From Nocardia brasiliensis NBRC 14402 (GTDB lineage: Bacteria > Actinomycetota > Actinomycetes > Mycobacteriales > Mycobacteriaceae), in NCBI RefSeq assembly GCF_000308475.2, contig NZ_BAFT02000107.1:1-64000 (forward strand): a DNA stretch of 64,000 nucleotides. The letters are read 5' to 3'. A model generated the notes under the pieces. It did not search any database and was not told the DNA's origin. It saw nothing but the letters and a program-made list of their open reading frames with translations. A program made the position numbers and the translations under genes. Shown piece after piece: positions 1 through 8,874 of the stretch; position 1 is the stretch's first letter, and each line of letters begins with the position of its first letter.

Positions 1-40
1 TACCGCGCTGCGCCGTATCGCTCTGTGCCGCTCCGCGCCG

Positions 41-135
41 CACCGCACCCGTTTCTCGCACGGGTACTGCCTTCCCGCACCCGCTCTGGCATGCCACAGA
101 GGGTGCGAAGTGTCAGAACTGGTGCGGGGAAGCGG
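41..135. repeat. Palindromic intergenic repeat, family R1, copy A
   Basis: The core at 76-107 is an interrupted palindrome: CGCACC, CTCT and GGCATGCC at the centre are mirrored by AGAG and GGTGCG. The flanks carry the CGCACCC and GGTGCGGG blocks also found in the copies near 12.5, 37.2 and 47.9 kb. This copy is diverged and its edges are approximate. It lies just upstream of the HxlR-type gene. Confidence 0.5.
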
Positions 136-162
136 AAGGGTGGGGGTCGGTAGCATCTAGAG

Positions 163-654
163 GTGCGCTATGAGGAACTTGCCGACGTGCCGTGCTCGAT
201 CACGCGTCCGCTCGTGATCTTCGGCGACCGCTGGACTCTGCTGATTCTGAAGTTCGCGTTCTCCGGGGTGCGCCGATTCAACGCGTTTCAGAGTGCGCTC
301 GGTATTTCCCGCAGCCGGCTGCAGGATCGCCTCGATCGGCTGATCGAGCACGAGATCCTGGTGAAGCAGAAGGCCGCGGTCGGTGCGCACGAGGAATATC
401 GGCTCACGCAGAAGGGCCACGATATCTACCCGATCCTGATGGCCATCCGGGACTGGGGCGACACCTACATGGCGCCGGACGGCCCGCCGGTGCGATACAC
501 GCACCGCGAGTGCACCGGCGAGGTGCACGCGAAACTCGAGTGCGACGTGTGCGGCAGCGCGGTGACGGCCCGCGACGTGACCCCCGAACCCGGGCCCGGA
601 CTGCTCGGGCCCGAGATCGACGCCGATCAATCGGTGAACCAGGTCGCCACCTGA
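163..654 (+). CDS. HxlR-family winged-helix transcriptional regulator
   Basis: A 163-residue protein starting at GTG. It has the HxlR signature: a conserved N-terminal Cys (VPCSITRPL), the FGDRWTLLIL helix, a recognition region with RFNAFQSALGISRSRLQDRL, then a wing. These factors usually bind DNA as dimers and sense reactive electrophiles or redox state, often controlling an adjacent oxidoreductase. The convergent neighbour is a nitroreductase whose start region holds an inverted repeat suitable for a dimeric regulator. The last 28 bp overlap the 3' end of that gene. The C-terminal tail after the wing holds a CDVCG pair of cysteines that might bind metal; this is not established. Confidence 0.85.
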   Translation: MRYEELADVPCSITRPLVIFGDRWTLLILKFAFSGVRRFNAFQSALGISRSRLQDRLDRLIEHEILVKQKAAVGAHEEYRLTQKGHDIYPILMAIRDWGDTYMAPDGPPVRYTHRECTGEVHAKLECDVCGSAVTARDVTPEPGPGLLGPEIDADQSVNQVAT

Positions 655-1322
655 TCGATGCCCTCGCGCGCGGTCCGGAAGCTGTTGACCGGGTGTGCGG
701 TATCGGGGTAACCGAACGAGATGCCGGCGACCACCCGGCGGTGGTCGGGTATATCGAAGTACTTCCGGATGAACGGCGCGTACGAGGCCAGCGCGGCCTG
801 CGGTGCCGCACCGAGTCCGAGGCTCTGCGCGCCGAGCAGGAAGTTGCCGAGGTAGAGGCCGCAGTCGACGGCGCCGTAGACGCCGAGATCCGCCTCGGTC
901 GTCACGATCGCGACGTGCGGGGCGTCGAACAGTTCGAAGTTGCGCAGCGTCTGCCGCATTGTCTTCTCGTGCTCGCCTTTTGCGATCCCGATGCTGTCGT
1001 ACAGCTGAAAGCCGCACGCGCGCCTGCGATCCCGATACACCCCGGCGTACTGCGCGGGGAACGCGAAATCCGGTTCAGGAGCGGCGGTTCGGACGTGTTC
1101 GAGCAGTGCCGCGCGGAAGCGGTCGGTGCCCGCGCCCTCGGTCAACACCACCTGCCACGGCTGGGTATTGCACCAGGACGCCGTCCGCTGGGACAGGCGC
1201 AGCAGTTGTTCGATGACGGCGCGCGGCACCGCCTCGGCCAGGAACTGCCGGCAGGTCCAGCGCTCGTCCAGCAGTCGGGTCAGCGCGGCGAATTCTTGGG
1301 TGTCCACCTCGGCCGTTGTCAT
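627..1322 (-). CDS. Nitroreductase-family FMN oxidoreductase
   Basis: A 231-residue protein of the nitroreductase fold: N-terminal RWTCRQF for FMN phosphate binding, the QRTASWCNTQPW segment, a central AIVTTEADLGVYGAVDCG region and a C-terminal GISFGYPD motif. Members use FMN and NAD(P)H to reduce nitroaromatics, quinones or enones; the substrate here is unknown. It reads towards the HxlR-type gene and overlaps its 3' end by 28 bp. An inverted repeat with a -10-like CATAAT lies directly upstream, so the leader would be very short. HxlR control is inferred from proximity and the repeat. Confidence 0.85.
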   Translation of the reverse strand: MTTAEVDTQEFAALTRLLDERWTCRQFLAEAVPRAVIEQLLRLSQRTASWCNTQPWQVVLTEGAGTDRFRAALLEHVRTAAPEPDFAFPAQYAGVYRDRRRACGFQLYDSIGIAKGEHEKTMRQTLRNFELFDAPHVAIVTTEADLGVYGAVDCGLYLGNFLLGAQSLGLGAAPQAALASYAPFIRKYFDIPDHRRVVAGISFGYPDTAHPVNSFRTAREGIDQVATWFTD

Positions 1323-1334
1323 GCCATCTCCTCA

Positions 1335-1357
1335 TTTGGTCCCATTATGAGACCAAA
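1335..1357. promoter_or_regulatory. Candidate HxlR operator/promoter of the nitroreductase gene
   Basis: Perfect 7-bp arms TTTGGTC and GACCAAA are separated by 9 bp, starting 13 bp upstream of the nitroreductase ATG. On the minus strand the spacer holds CATAAT, a plausible -10 element. A dimeric winged-helix repressor bound here would cover the promoter. Assignment to the HxlR gene at 163-654 is inference. Confidence 0.5.
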
Positions 1358-1494
1358 CGCTAGCATCGGCCGGACGATCTTGGCATGCCTCGGCACCACG
1401 GTGCTCGTGCTGCCTATGAAGCCGGTATTCAATGCTGTGCTCGCAGTGCGCGGATTACCCCGAATGGGACGCCGGGAAAGGGCAGAATCCACGC

Positions 1495-3267
1495 ATGGCG
1501 TCCGAGGCCCGCGGCGCGCGGGATCGCAAGCGGCACGGCAGGCACTACACGCCGCCTGTGCTGGCGCGTTTCCTGGCCGCGCGGCTGCTCGCGCACGTCG
1601 TACCGCCGCCCGCCGGGGTGCTGCGGGTGCTCGATCCCGCGTGCGGGGACGGCGAGCTGCTGTTCGCGCTGTGGTCCGAGGCGGCCGAGCGACTACCGGG
1701 TACCCGGATCGAGCTGATCGGCTACGACCTCGATCCGGCGGCATTGCGGGTGGCGCGGGCGCGGGCGGGCGCGGCGGGGATCGCCGTCGACTGGCAGGTG
1801 GGCGACTTCTTGACGGTCGCGGCCGAGCTGGCGGCGGTCTCGTTCGACGCGGTGATCACGAACCCGCCGTACGTGCGAACCCAGCAACTCGGCGGTGCGA
1901 CCGCCCAATTGTTGAGTAGGCAGTTCGGATTGCGCGGGCGGATCGATCTGACGCATCCGTTCGTGGCGACCCTGCCCAGACTGCTGCGCGCCGGCGGTGT
2001 GCTCGGATTGCTCAGTGCCAACCGGTTTTTGACGACCAGGGCGGGGGCGAACATCCGGCGGCTGCTGCTCGCCGAACTGGCGCCGGTCGAGCTGTACGAC
2101 CTCGGCGACACCAAGCTGTTCGAAGCCGCGGTGCTGCCCGCGATCACCATTGCGACGCGTGGCACGAATCCCGATGCGTGCCGGTATGTGTCGGCGTACG
2201 AGGTGGACAGCGGCGGGATCGCCACGGAGACCGGCCTTTTCGAGGCCATGGTCGGCCCGGCCGGTTGTCTGGTCACCCATGAGGGGCGGCAGTTCGCGGT
2301 GGAGATCGGCACTTTGGTGACCGGCGAATCCGTGGTCGGGCAGAAGACGAAAGGCGACTTGGTGATTCGGCCACGGGCACCCGGGACCGCCCTGCCGGTC
2401 GATGCCGAATCTGCGGCGAGACACCGAGCCCCGCCGCATGCCACGACACCGGATACCGCGTGGCGCATGTCCAATGCGCGCGTGGACGCCTGGCTCGCCG
2501 CCATCGACGCCGCGACCTGGCGGACTTTCGGTGAGGTCGCGCGAATCCGGGTGGGTATCAAGACAACTGCTGATCGAGTGTTCATCTCGGACCGGTGGGC
2601 CGAGGCCGAGCCGGTCCCCGAAGCTGAACTGCTGCTGGACCTGATCACGCACAACGATCTGGAGCCGTGGCGGATCGCCCGGGTCCAGGACACTCGTGTG
2701 CTCTACCCCTACGATCTGACGCTGGCCCGGCGCACGCCGATCGATCTCGACGAATATCCCTGTGCCGCTGAATATTTACGCAACCACAAGGACATACTCA
2801 CCGCTCGCCGCTACATCGGCGCCACCGGCCGGGAGTGGTTCGAGATCTGGGTGCCGCAGCGCCCGCAACTGTGGCGGCAACCCAAGGTGGTCTTCCCGGA
2901 TATCAGTGACCGCCCACGTTTCGCCCTGGACCGCTCCGGTGCGGTGGTCAACGGTGATTGCTACTGGCTGTCCCTACCGGAGCTGTCCCGTGACCCCGCC
3001 GAGGCCGAGCAGCTCGCGTATCTGCTGATGGGCGTGGCCAATTCCGCGCTCGGCCTCCGCTTCTACGACACCGTCTGCGGCAACCGCCTCTACTCCGGTC
3101 GCCGCCGCTGGATCACCCAGTACGTCTCGCGCCTACCCCTACCGGATCCGGCCTCCCCGCACGCCGCGGCGATCATCACGGTGGCCCGAGACCTCACCGA
3201 GGGCCGGTGCGCAGACCCCGCGACCCGCGCCGAACTGAACGATCGGGTGGCCGCCGCGTTCCGTTGA
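1495..3267 (+). CDS. TaqI/Eco57I-like adenine-specific DNA methyltransferase, apparently orphan
   Basis: A 590-residue protein if started at ATG 1495; an in-frame start at 1432 would add 21 poorly convincing residues. It opens with a RHYTPP motif typical of gamma-class N6-adenine methyltransferases. SAM motif I is DPACGDG at 47-53 and the catalytic motif is NPPY at 123-126. The C-terminal half (from about 340, with VGIKTTADRVFI and a GDCYWLSL segment) resembles the TaqI-type specificity domain. No endonuclease domain or neighbouring restriction gene is visible, so it may be a solitary epigenetic methyltransferase like mycobacterial MamA, or a remnant of a type IIG-like system. The recognition sequence cannot be read from the protein. 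Confidence 0.8.
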   Translation: MASEARGARDRKRHGRHYTPPVLARFLAARLLAHVVPPPAGVLRVLDPACGDGELLFALWSEAAERLPGTRIELIGYDLDPAALRVARARAGAAGIAVDWQVGDFLTVAAELAAVSFDAVITNPPYVRTQQLGGATAQLLSRQFGLRGRIDLTHPFVATLPRLLRAGGVLGLLSANRFLTTRAGANIRRLLLAELAPVELYDLGDTKLFEAAVLPAITIATRGTNPDACRYVSAYEVDSGGIATETGLFEAMVGPAGCLVTHEGRQFAVEIGTLVTGESVVGQKTKGDLVIRPRAPGTALPVDAESAARHRAPPHATTPDTAWRMSNARVDAWLAAIDAATWRTFGEVARIRVGIKTTADRVFISDRWAEAEPVPEAELLLDLITHNDLEPWRIARVQDTRVLYPYDLTLARRTPIDLDEYPCAAEYLRNHKDILTARRYIGATGREWFEIWVPQRPQLWRQPKVVFPDISDRPRFALDRSGAVVNGDCYWLSLPELSRDPAEAEQLAYLLMGVANSALGLRFYDTVCGNRLYSGRRRWITQYVSRLPLPDPASPHAAAIITVARDLTEGRCADPATRAELNDRVAAAFR

Positions 3268-3270
3268 CGC

Positions 3271-3894
3271 TCAGCGGGTGAGGTGGACGCCGACCATGGG
3301 CAGCAGCGTGCGGCGCGCGAACTCGCGGGCGGCGTCGCGGTCGGCGACGGGGATCAGGCCGTCGGGGGTGAGGGCCAGCGAGAGGGCCAGGCGGGCCATG
3401 ATCTCGGCGACGAGGTCGGCGTCGAAATCGTGGGTGCCTTCGGTGTCGCGCAGTTCGCGCAGCTTGTCGGCCAGGTAGCCGCGGCCGACGGCGAGGATGG
3501 GGCCCGCGTCGGTGGTGAGGCGGGGCAAGATCAGGTCGGGTTCGGTGCGCAGCAGGCGACGCAGCAGCTCGTTGTGCGCGATCGCGGTGATGAACGCGAC
3601 GAAGATCTCCACCAGCTGGTCCTCGCTGCCGGAGACGGCCTGCACCTGCTTGTCGATCATCTCGACGAAGTGCTGGGCTTCCCGCACACTCACGGCCTCG
3701 ACCAGGTCGTTCTTCGATTCGAAGCGGCGGTACAGGGTGGCGGGGCTGATGCCGGCGCGGCGGGCGATCTCGCCCATGCTGGTCCGTTTGATGCCGAAGT
3801 CCAGGAAGGCCGAGAGCGCGCTTTCCAGGAGCTTCTCGCCGTCGGCGACGGGCTTCTCCAGGATGCGCTGCAGCATGGGCGGGACAGTGGGCAT
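3271..3894 (-). CDS. TetR-family transcriptional regulator
   Basis: ATG at 3894 is chosen because a GGAGA Shine-Dalgarno lies just upstream; this gives 207 residues. The N-terminal helix-turn-helix is clear (RTSMGEIARRAGISPATLYRRFESKNDLV), followed by a helical ligand-binding domain without recognisable specificity. It is divergent from the SDR gene at 4110, the usual arrangement for a repressor controlling its neighbour. A 12-bp palindrome at 4064-4075 in the shared intergenic region is a candidate operator. Confidence 0.85.
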   Translation of the reverse strand: MPTVPPMLQRILEKPVADGEKLLESALSAFLDFGIKRTSMGEIARRAGISPATLYRRFESKNDLVEAVSVREAQHFVEMIDKQVQAVSGSEDQLVEIFVAFITAIAHNELLRRLLRTEPDLILPRLTTDAGPILAVGRGYLADKLRELRDTEGTHDFDADLVAEIMARLALSLALTPDGLIPVADRDAAREFARRTLLPMVGVHLTR

Positions 3895-4063
3895 CTGGTC
3901 TCCAGTCGATTCGCGCGGACGCCGGGGCGAGCGGACGGCATCGCGACGGTGCGGGTGAGGGCCATTCATTATTTCATCGGCCGGTGTCGGCGTGGTCGGG
4001 GATGGCCGAACCAGGGGGTGTTCTGTCTTATCGGTCGCATGTCCAGCTTCGAGTGATTACCCT

Positions 4064-4075
4064 GTGGATATCCAC
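4064..4075. promoter_or_regulatory. 12-bp palindrome, candidate TetR operator
   Basis: GTGGATATCCAC is a perfect palindrome 34 bp upstream of the SDR start, within the TetR/SDR divergent region. Its position fits a repressor site, but nothing in the sequence proves which protein binds it. Confidence 0.35.
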
Positions 4076-4109
4076 CTTGGATGCTGGATGGGCCGGAAGA
4101 GGTTGCGCC

Positions 4110-4922
4110 GTGGCATATTTCGCGAACCGGGTGGTGGCGATCACGGGGGCGGGCGCGGGCATCGGCCGCGAATTGGCCCTGGCGCTGGCCGGGGACGGCG
4201 CGTTGCTCGCACTGTCGGACAAGTCGGCGCAGGCCGTCGCCGAGACCGGAAAGCTCTGCGCCGCGCGGCATTCCGAACCGCTGGTGACGACCCTGGACGT
4301 CACGGACCGCTCGGCGGTGCTCGCGCACGCAGCGGCGACGGTCGCGCACTTCGGCCGGGTCGAGGCGCTGTTCAACAATGCCGGGATCCTGCACGTCGGC
4401 GGCGTCGCCGAATCGCCGTTCCGGGACTTCGAACAGGTGATGGACGTGGATTTCTGGGGAGTCGTCAACGGCACCAAGGCTTTTCTGCCCTACCTGCAGG
4501 CCGCGGAGCGGGCGCACGTGGTGAACATGTCCTCGGCTTTCGGGCTGGTCGGGGTGGCGCAGCACGGGCCGTACAACGCGGCGAAGTTCGCCGTGCGCGG
4601 GTTCACCGACTCGCTGCGGCAGGACATGCGCGCGGCGGGCGGTGTGGTCCGGGTCACCGGGGTGTATCCCGGTGGCGTGCTCACCTCCATCGCCCGGTCG
4701 GCGCGGGTCGCGCCGGGGATCGACGCGGCCGCGGTGGCCCGGCGCTTCGAGGAGCGGGTCGCGCGGACCGGCCCGGCGGCGGCCGCGCGGACGATCCTGC
4801 GCGGGGCCGCGCGCGGTGAGGCAAAGGTGCTCGTCGGACTGGACGCCCTTCTTGTGGATCTGGTCACACGGATCACCGGCTCGTATCACGAACGGGTATT
4901 GGACATGGTATTTCGTTCCTGA
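4110..4922 (+). CDS. Short-chain dehydrogenase/reductase (SDR)
   Basis: Start GTG 4110 (GAAGAGG upstream) gives 270 residues; longer in-frame extensions have no family support. Classical SDR features: cofactor motif TGAGAGIG at 12-19, NNAG at 89-92, Ser141/142, Tyr155 and Lys159 (YNAAK), with NMSSAFG before the catalytic Tyr. It is an NAD(P)-dependent oxidoreductase of unknown substrate; the sequence resembles the mycobacterial acetoin/alcohol-type SDRs with a C-terminal helix. Probably repressed by the divergent TetR protein (inference). Confidence 0.85.
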   Translation: MAYFANRVVAITGAGAGIGRELALALAGDGALLALSDKSAQAVAETGKLCAARHSEPLVTTLDVTDRSAVLAHAAATVAHFGRVEALFNNAGILHVGGVAESPFRDFEQVMDVDFWGVVNGTKAFLPYLQAAERAHVVNMSSAFGLVGVAQHGPYNAAKFAVRGFTDSLRQDMRAAGGVVRVTGVYPGGVLTSIARSARVAPGIDAAAVARRFEERVARTGPAAAARTILRGAARGEAKVLVGLDALLVDLVTRITGSYHERVLDMVFRS

Positions 4923-5024
4923 CCGCGCGCCCCGGCGCGGGCAGGAACGGGTAGACGAAATGGCAACTGGTCGAACACATCTCGTGACGAAGAACGATCG
5001 GACGCGATTGATCGGACGCGATTG

Positions 5025-6020
5025 ATGGCGAAATGGCTTCTGATCGAGTGCTTCTCCGGCCCGCCGGGCACGGTGATCGCCCTCGGGGCCACGCCGAAAT
5101 CCTTCGTGCCGCTGCGCCACATCCTGCGCAATCCGCTGTCGCTGGCCGATGCCGAAGCCGCATTGGCGCAGGCTGCCGCGACCTGTGCCGTGGTCGCGCG
5201 GGTATCGGCGGATGGCCGGCGCGCCGTGCGCGCCGAGCCGCTGCTGATCACACCGGACCGCGCGCACGCCGTACGGCTGTGGGTGGGGCCCGTGCGGGAA
5301 CCGCTGCCGGAGCGAGAACCGGTGGGCGCTTGGTATTTCAACCTCACCACCAATCGATCGGTGCGCAGCATCGATCTGCTCGACCTCTACGGCGTCGCGC
5401 CCGAGGATCGCGCGGCGGAGCTGGCGATCGCCGGCGCGTTCGCGCGGCTGGTCACCAACCGGGACGAGCGCGAGGCGCTGGCGAAGCTGGTGAACTCGGA
5501 GCCGGACACCGAGCATCAGGCGGTGTGGACCATTCGGCGGGACGACAATGCCTTGCGGGCAGGACATTTCGCGTGCCGGATCAATATCGAGACCGACGCC
5601 GCAGGCGCGCGTGCGGTGCTGTTCCGCGGCGTGACCCAGGACATCGGCGCGGCCACGGCGGTACCGTCCGCGCCCCCGCCGATGATTCTGGAGTATCAGC
5701 TGCTGGAGGCCGCCACGGCGCCGGGGGAGTATCGGGCGATCGTGAATCTGCGCTCACTGCAACTGATTCGCTGGATCGGGCCGCCGATGCCCGGTATCGC
5801 CTGGGCGGACCTGCCGGGGGAGCCCGCGCCGCAGATCCATCCGGACGATCTCGCCGCGGCGCGCGCGATGTCGCGGGAACTGGCGCACCGGCGCGCGGAG
5901 GGCACGGTGCGGTTGCGGCGGCTGGACGGAGGTTGGCAGGCGGTGCGGGTGCGGGGCGCGCTGATGGTGCTGGATCAGCACACCACGGCCGGACTTGCCA
6001 CGGTCACCGCGGTGTCATGA
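5025..6020 (+). CDS. Actinobacterial GAF/PAS-like sensory protein (DUF5593-type N-terminus)
   Basis: A 331-residue soluble protein beginning AKWLLIECFSGPPGTVIALG, which resembles the N-terminus of a family seen in Nocardia and Mycobacterium with a GAF-like domain followed by a PAS-like half (ending in a PAS-fold strand pattern with QAVRVRGALMVL). No kinase, output or DNA-binding domain is attached. The role is unknown; a small-molecule or redox sensor partner is possible. It follows the SDR gene by about 100 bp with a weak ribosome site. Family assignment is from memory of the sequence pattern. Confidence 0.6.
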   Translation: MAKWLLIECFSGPPGTVIALGATPKSFVPLRHILRNPLSLADAEAALAQAAATCAVVARVSADGRRAVRAEPLLITPDRAHAVRLWVGPVREPLPEREPVGAWYFNLTTNRSVRSIDLLDLYGVAPEDRAAELAIAGAFARLVTNRDEREALAKLVNSEPDTEHQAVWTIRRDDNALRAGHFACRINIETDAAGARAVLFRGVTQDIGAATAVPSAPPPMILEYQLLEAATAPGEYRAIVNLRSLQLIRWIGPPMPGIAWADLPGEPAPQIHPDDLAAARAMSRELAHRRAEGTVRLRRLDGGWQAVRVRGALMVLDQHTTAGLATVTAVS

Positions 6021-6044
6021 CATCGCGGTGACCGTGGGCCGAGC

Positions 6045-6233
6045 TCATTGGCGGGGTAAGTCCAGTGCCGCCATTTCCTGTTCGATCGCGTTCGCAGCGA
6101 AATCGACTCCGCTGGAACGCAATTCATGAACCCGTCGCTGTAACGCCTCGATGCCACCCGGTTGGGCGGCGATGTCGGCCACACTGATCCGCCCCATCGG
6201 CCGGTGCATACTCGCCTGCACGTACGCAACCAC
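6045..6233 (-). CDS. Small hypothetical protein, 62 aa
   Basis: GTG at 6233 is preceded, at 5-6 nt spacing, by a strong AGGAGG (complement at 6241-6246); this decides the start against an upstream in-frame GTG that would overlap the SD. The peptide VVAYVQASMHRPMGRI... ends ...MAALDLPRQ and is rich in helix formers with no membrane segment or cysteine. No family is recognised. It converges with the sensory gene, 24 bp away. Coding status rests mainly on the excellent ribosome site and high-GC codon use. Confidence 0.55.
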   Translation of the reverse strand: MVAYVQASMHRPMGRISVADIAAQPGGIEALQRRVHELRSSGVDFAANAIEQEMAALDLPRQ

Positions 6234-6406
6234 CGTGATACCTCCTGCCTGCACGCTAGCTCACGTTCCCACCCGACCCGGGGTGGGTTCACCACTGCGC
6301 TACAAGCCGCACGACAGCCGTGTCGGCAGGAGACCCCGGGTCACCGGGCACGCTGGCAGAATGTTATCAGCGAATCCTACTGGACGCTTGATCAGTGTGC
6401 TCTGTC

Positions 6407-6922
6407 TCACACCTCTTTCGCGGTGCGGTGATTGGCCGTGTTGTGTACGTACACAGCCCCATTCAGTCGAATGCCGTCCTGTTCGGCCGCGCTGAGCTCG
6501 CGGCGAACCTTACCGGGCACTCCGGCGACGAGCGACCTGGGCGGAATCTGCGCGCCCTCCGGAATCAGCGCGTTGGCCGCGATCAGGCTGCCCGCGCCGA
6601 TCACCGCGCCGTTGAGCACGGTGGCGCCCATGCCGACGAGCACGTCGTCGCCGATCGTGCAGCCGTGCAGAATCGCGTTGTGTCCCACCGAAACCCCGGT
6701 GCCGACGGTGAGCGGGAAGCCCGGATCGGCGTGCAGCACACAGCCGTCCTGGATGTTGGTGCGTGCGCCGACGGTGATCTGCTCCAGGTCGCCGCGGATC
6801 ACCGCGCCGTACCAAATGCTCACCTCGGCCGCGAGCCGCACCCGCCCGATGACTGTCGCCGTCGGCGCGAGCCACGCGTCCTCGTCGATCTCCGGAACGA
6901 ACTCACCGATCTGAATCCTCAT
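6407..6922 (-). CDS. Gamma-class carbonic anhydrase-like hexapeptide-repeat protein
   Basis: A 171-residue left-handed beta-helix protein. The zinc ligands expected in this family are present as His64, His81 and His86, with Arg43 and Asp45 in the RGDLEQI motif and NIQD at 55-58. Members range from genuine gamma-carbonic anhydrases to CaiE/PaaY-like proteins with other roles, so activity is not certain. The adjacent GlxA-like gene on the same strand is 31 bp upstream, so the two may be co-transcribed. Confidence 0.85.
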   Translation of the reverse strand: MRIQIGEFVPEIDEDAWLAPTATVIGRVRLAAEVSIWYGAVIRGDLEQITVGARTNIQDGCVLHADPGFPLTVGTGVSVGHNAILHGCTIGDDVLVGMGATVLNGAVIGAGSLIAANALIPEGAQIPPRSLVAGVPGKVRRELSAAEQDGIRLNGAVYVHNTANHRTAKEV

Positions 6923-6953
6923 GCGCTGAACCTAGCGTCTCGTCCGCGCGGGG

Positions 6954-7904
6954 CTAGTGCACCGGGGTCGCGAACAGCGCGCGGTGTGCGGCGGGGCTGG
7001 TGCCGAGGATGCGGTGGAAGTGGTGCCGCAGGCTGACGGCGGTGCCGAAGCCGGTCTCGGTGGCGATCCGGTCCATGGTGTCGCCGGTGGTCTCCAGCAG
7101 CAGCCGGGCCCGGTCGGTGCGCTGGTGCAGCAGCCACTGCTGCGGGCTGCTACCGGTGCGGTCGCGGAAGCGGCGGGTGAACGTGCGCCGGGACATCAGG
7201 GCCACCCGCGCCCAGCTGTCCAGGTCGATCGGATCGCCCAGATGCGTTCGGGCCCAGACCATCGCGCGTTCGATCGGGTCGTCGTCGGCGGCGTCCGGTA
7301 CCGCGACCGGGATGTACTGCGCCTGCGACCCGCTGCGATGCGGCGCCGTCACCAGCTCTCTGGCCAGTTCGGTGGCCGCGCGGCTGCCGAGATCGTTGCG
7401 CACCAGGTGCAGGCAGCAGTCGAGGGCGGCCGCGACGCCCGCGGAGGTGACCACGTCGCCGAGATCGGACCACAGGGTGTCGGCCCGGACGCGGACCGCG
7501 GGGAAGGCCGCGGCCAGCTCGGCGGCGCCGGCCCAGTGGGTGGTGATCTCGCGACCGTCGACGAGGCCGCTGGCCGCCACCGCCCACGAGCCGAGGCACA
7601 GCCCGACGATCCTGGCCTGCGCGCCGTGCGCCTGCCACAGTGCCTCGCGCAGCTGCGCCGACATCGGCAGGTGCCGCTCCCAACTCGGGATCACCACGGT
7701 GTCCGCGCGGGCCAGGGTGTCGAGGCCGTGGCGCACGTCGATATCGAAACCCGCTGGGGTGGGCAGGGTTCCGGGTCGCTCGGCGCACACGTCCACCCGG
7801 TACGGCGACTTGCCGCCGATGCCGATCCGGCCGAAGACGAGGCCGGCCACGGACAGGTGGAACGGGCTGATGTTGTCGTAGGCGAGCACGGCGACGGTAC
7901 GCAT
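6954..7904 (-). CDS. GlxA-family AraC-type transcriptional regulator
   Basis: A 316-residue protein with an N-terminal DJ-1/PfpI-like amidotransferase fold (VAVLAYDNISPFHLSVAGLVFG, then RIVGLCLGSWAVAASGLVDG with the nucleophile-elbow Cys) and a C-terminal AraC helix-turn-helix pair (DSWARVALMSRRTFTRRFRD and TGFGTAVSLRHHFHRILGTSP). Such proteins are regulators, not proteases. It is divergent from the MBL-fold hydrolase at 7976 with a 71-bp intergenic gap, so that gene is its most likely target. Confidence 0.9.
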   Translation of the reverse strand: MRTVAVLAYDNISPFHLSVAGLVFGRIGIGGKSPYRVDVCAERPGTLPTPAGFDIDVRHGLDTLARADTVVIPSWERHLPMSAQLREALWQAHGAQARIVGLCLGSWAVAASGLVDGREITTHWAGAAELAAAFPAVRVRADTLWSDLGDVVTSAGVAAALDCCLHLVRNDLGSRAATELARELVTAPHRSGSQAQYIPVAVPDAADDDPIERAMVWARTHLGDPIDLDSWARVALMSRRTFTRRFRDRTGSSPQQWLLHQRTDRARLLLETTGDTMDRIATETGFGTAVSLRHHFHRILGTSPAAHRALFATPVH

Positions 7905-7975
7905 GGCCCGATTTTAGCGGTTAGCGGCTCACGGGCCACTGTCGGGCCGGTCCACAGCCGGACAAGATCATTGCC

Positions 7976-8746
7976 ATGACCGAAACGATCGAACGAACCA
8001 CCAAGCTCGAGGCTCTGCACGTGGGCGGCCCCACCCTGCGTTTCCGCTACGCGGGCCGCACCTTCCTGACCGATCCCACCTTCGACGAGCCGGGCGTCTA
8101 CCCGGGACCGGTCACGCTGTACAAGCTCGCCGGCCCCGCGGTGTCCGCGGCCGAGGTCGGGCCGGTGGACATCGTGCTGCTCTCGCACGACCAGCACGCC
8201 GACAACCTGGACAACGCGGGCCGGGAATTCCTGCAGTCGGTGCCGACCGTGCTCTCCACCCCGGACGCCGGGGAGCGCATCAACGGCGTTCGGGGACTGG
8301 CGAATTGGGAGACCGTGACGGTCGACGGCATCAAGGTGACCGGGGTGCCCGCGCTGCACGGGCCGGAAGGATGCGAATCGGTCACCGGCGTCGTGACCGG
8401 CTTCGTCCTGCAGGCCGACGGGCAGCCGACCGTGTACGTCTCCGGCGACAACGCCTCGGTCGATCGGGTGCGGCAGATCGTCGAGCGGTTCGGCCGGATC
8501 GACGTCGCCATCCTGTTCGTCGGCGCGGCGAACGTCGGGGCCTTCGACGATGTCGACATCACCCTCAACGCACGCACCGCGGTGCAGGCCGCGGAGGTGC
8601 TCGGGGACGCGACCATCGTGCCGGTGCACGGCGACGGCTGGTTGCACTTCACCGAGACGCTGGAACGGTTGACCAAATTCTTCGAGAACGCGGGCCGCGC
8701 CGACCAGCTGCGGATCCCGCCGCTCGGCAAAGCGGTCACTGTCTGA
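7976..8746 (+). CDS. MBL-fold metallohydrolase (UlaG-like)
   Basis: A 256-residue metallo-beta-lactamase fold protein. The metal motif reads SHDQHADNLD (from 70), a variant of the usual HxHxDH with Asn replacing the last His. Further ligands are suggested by ALHGPEG, VSGDNAS and VPVHGDGWLHF. It is related to UlaG-like lactonases/phosphodiesterases; the substrate is unknown. It is divergent from the GlxA-type regulator, which probably controls it. Confidence 0.8.
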   Translation: MTETIERTTKLEALHVGGPTLRFRYAGRTFLTDPTFDEPGVYPGPVTLYKLAGPAVSAAEVGPVDIVLLSHDQHADNLDNAGREFLQSVPTVLSTPDAGERINGVRGLANWETVTVDGIKVTGVPALHGPEGCESVTGVVTGFVLQADGQPTVYVSGDNASVDRVRQIVERFGRIDVAILFVGAANVGAFDDVDITLNARTAVQAAEVLGDATIVPVHGDGWLHFTETLERLTKFFENAGRADQLRIPPLGKAVTV

Positions 8747-8874
8747 GGTTCTCGCGCCGAGTCTGCTGGTCAACCTGCGCAGAAACGCGCTGTGGCCCGG
8801 CGTACTCGTGATCATCGTGTGACACCCGCGCGTCGTTCGTGGCGGGACCGGGGTGCGGGGTCCACGATGACCGT

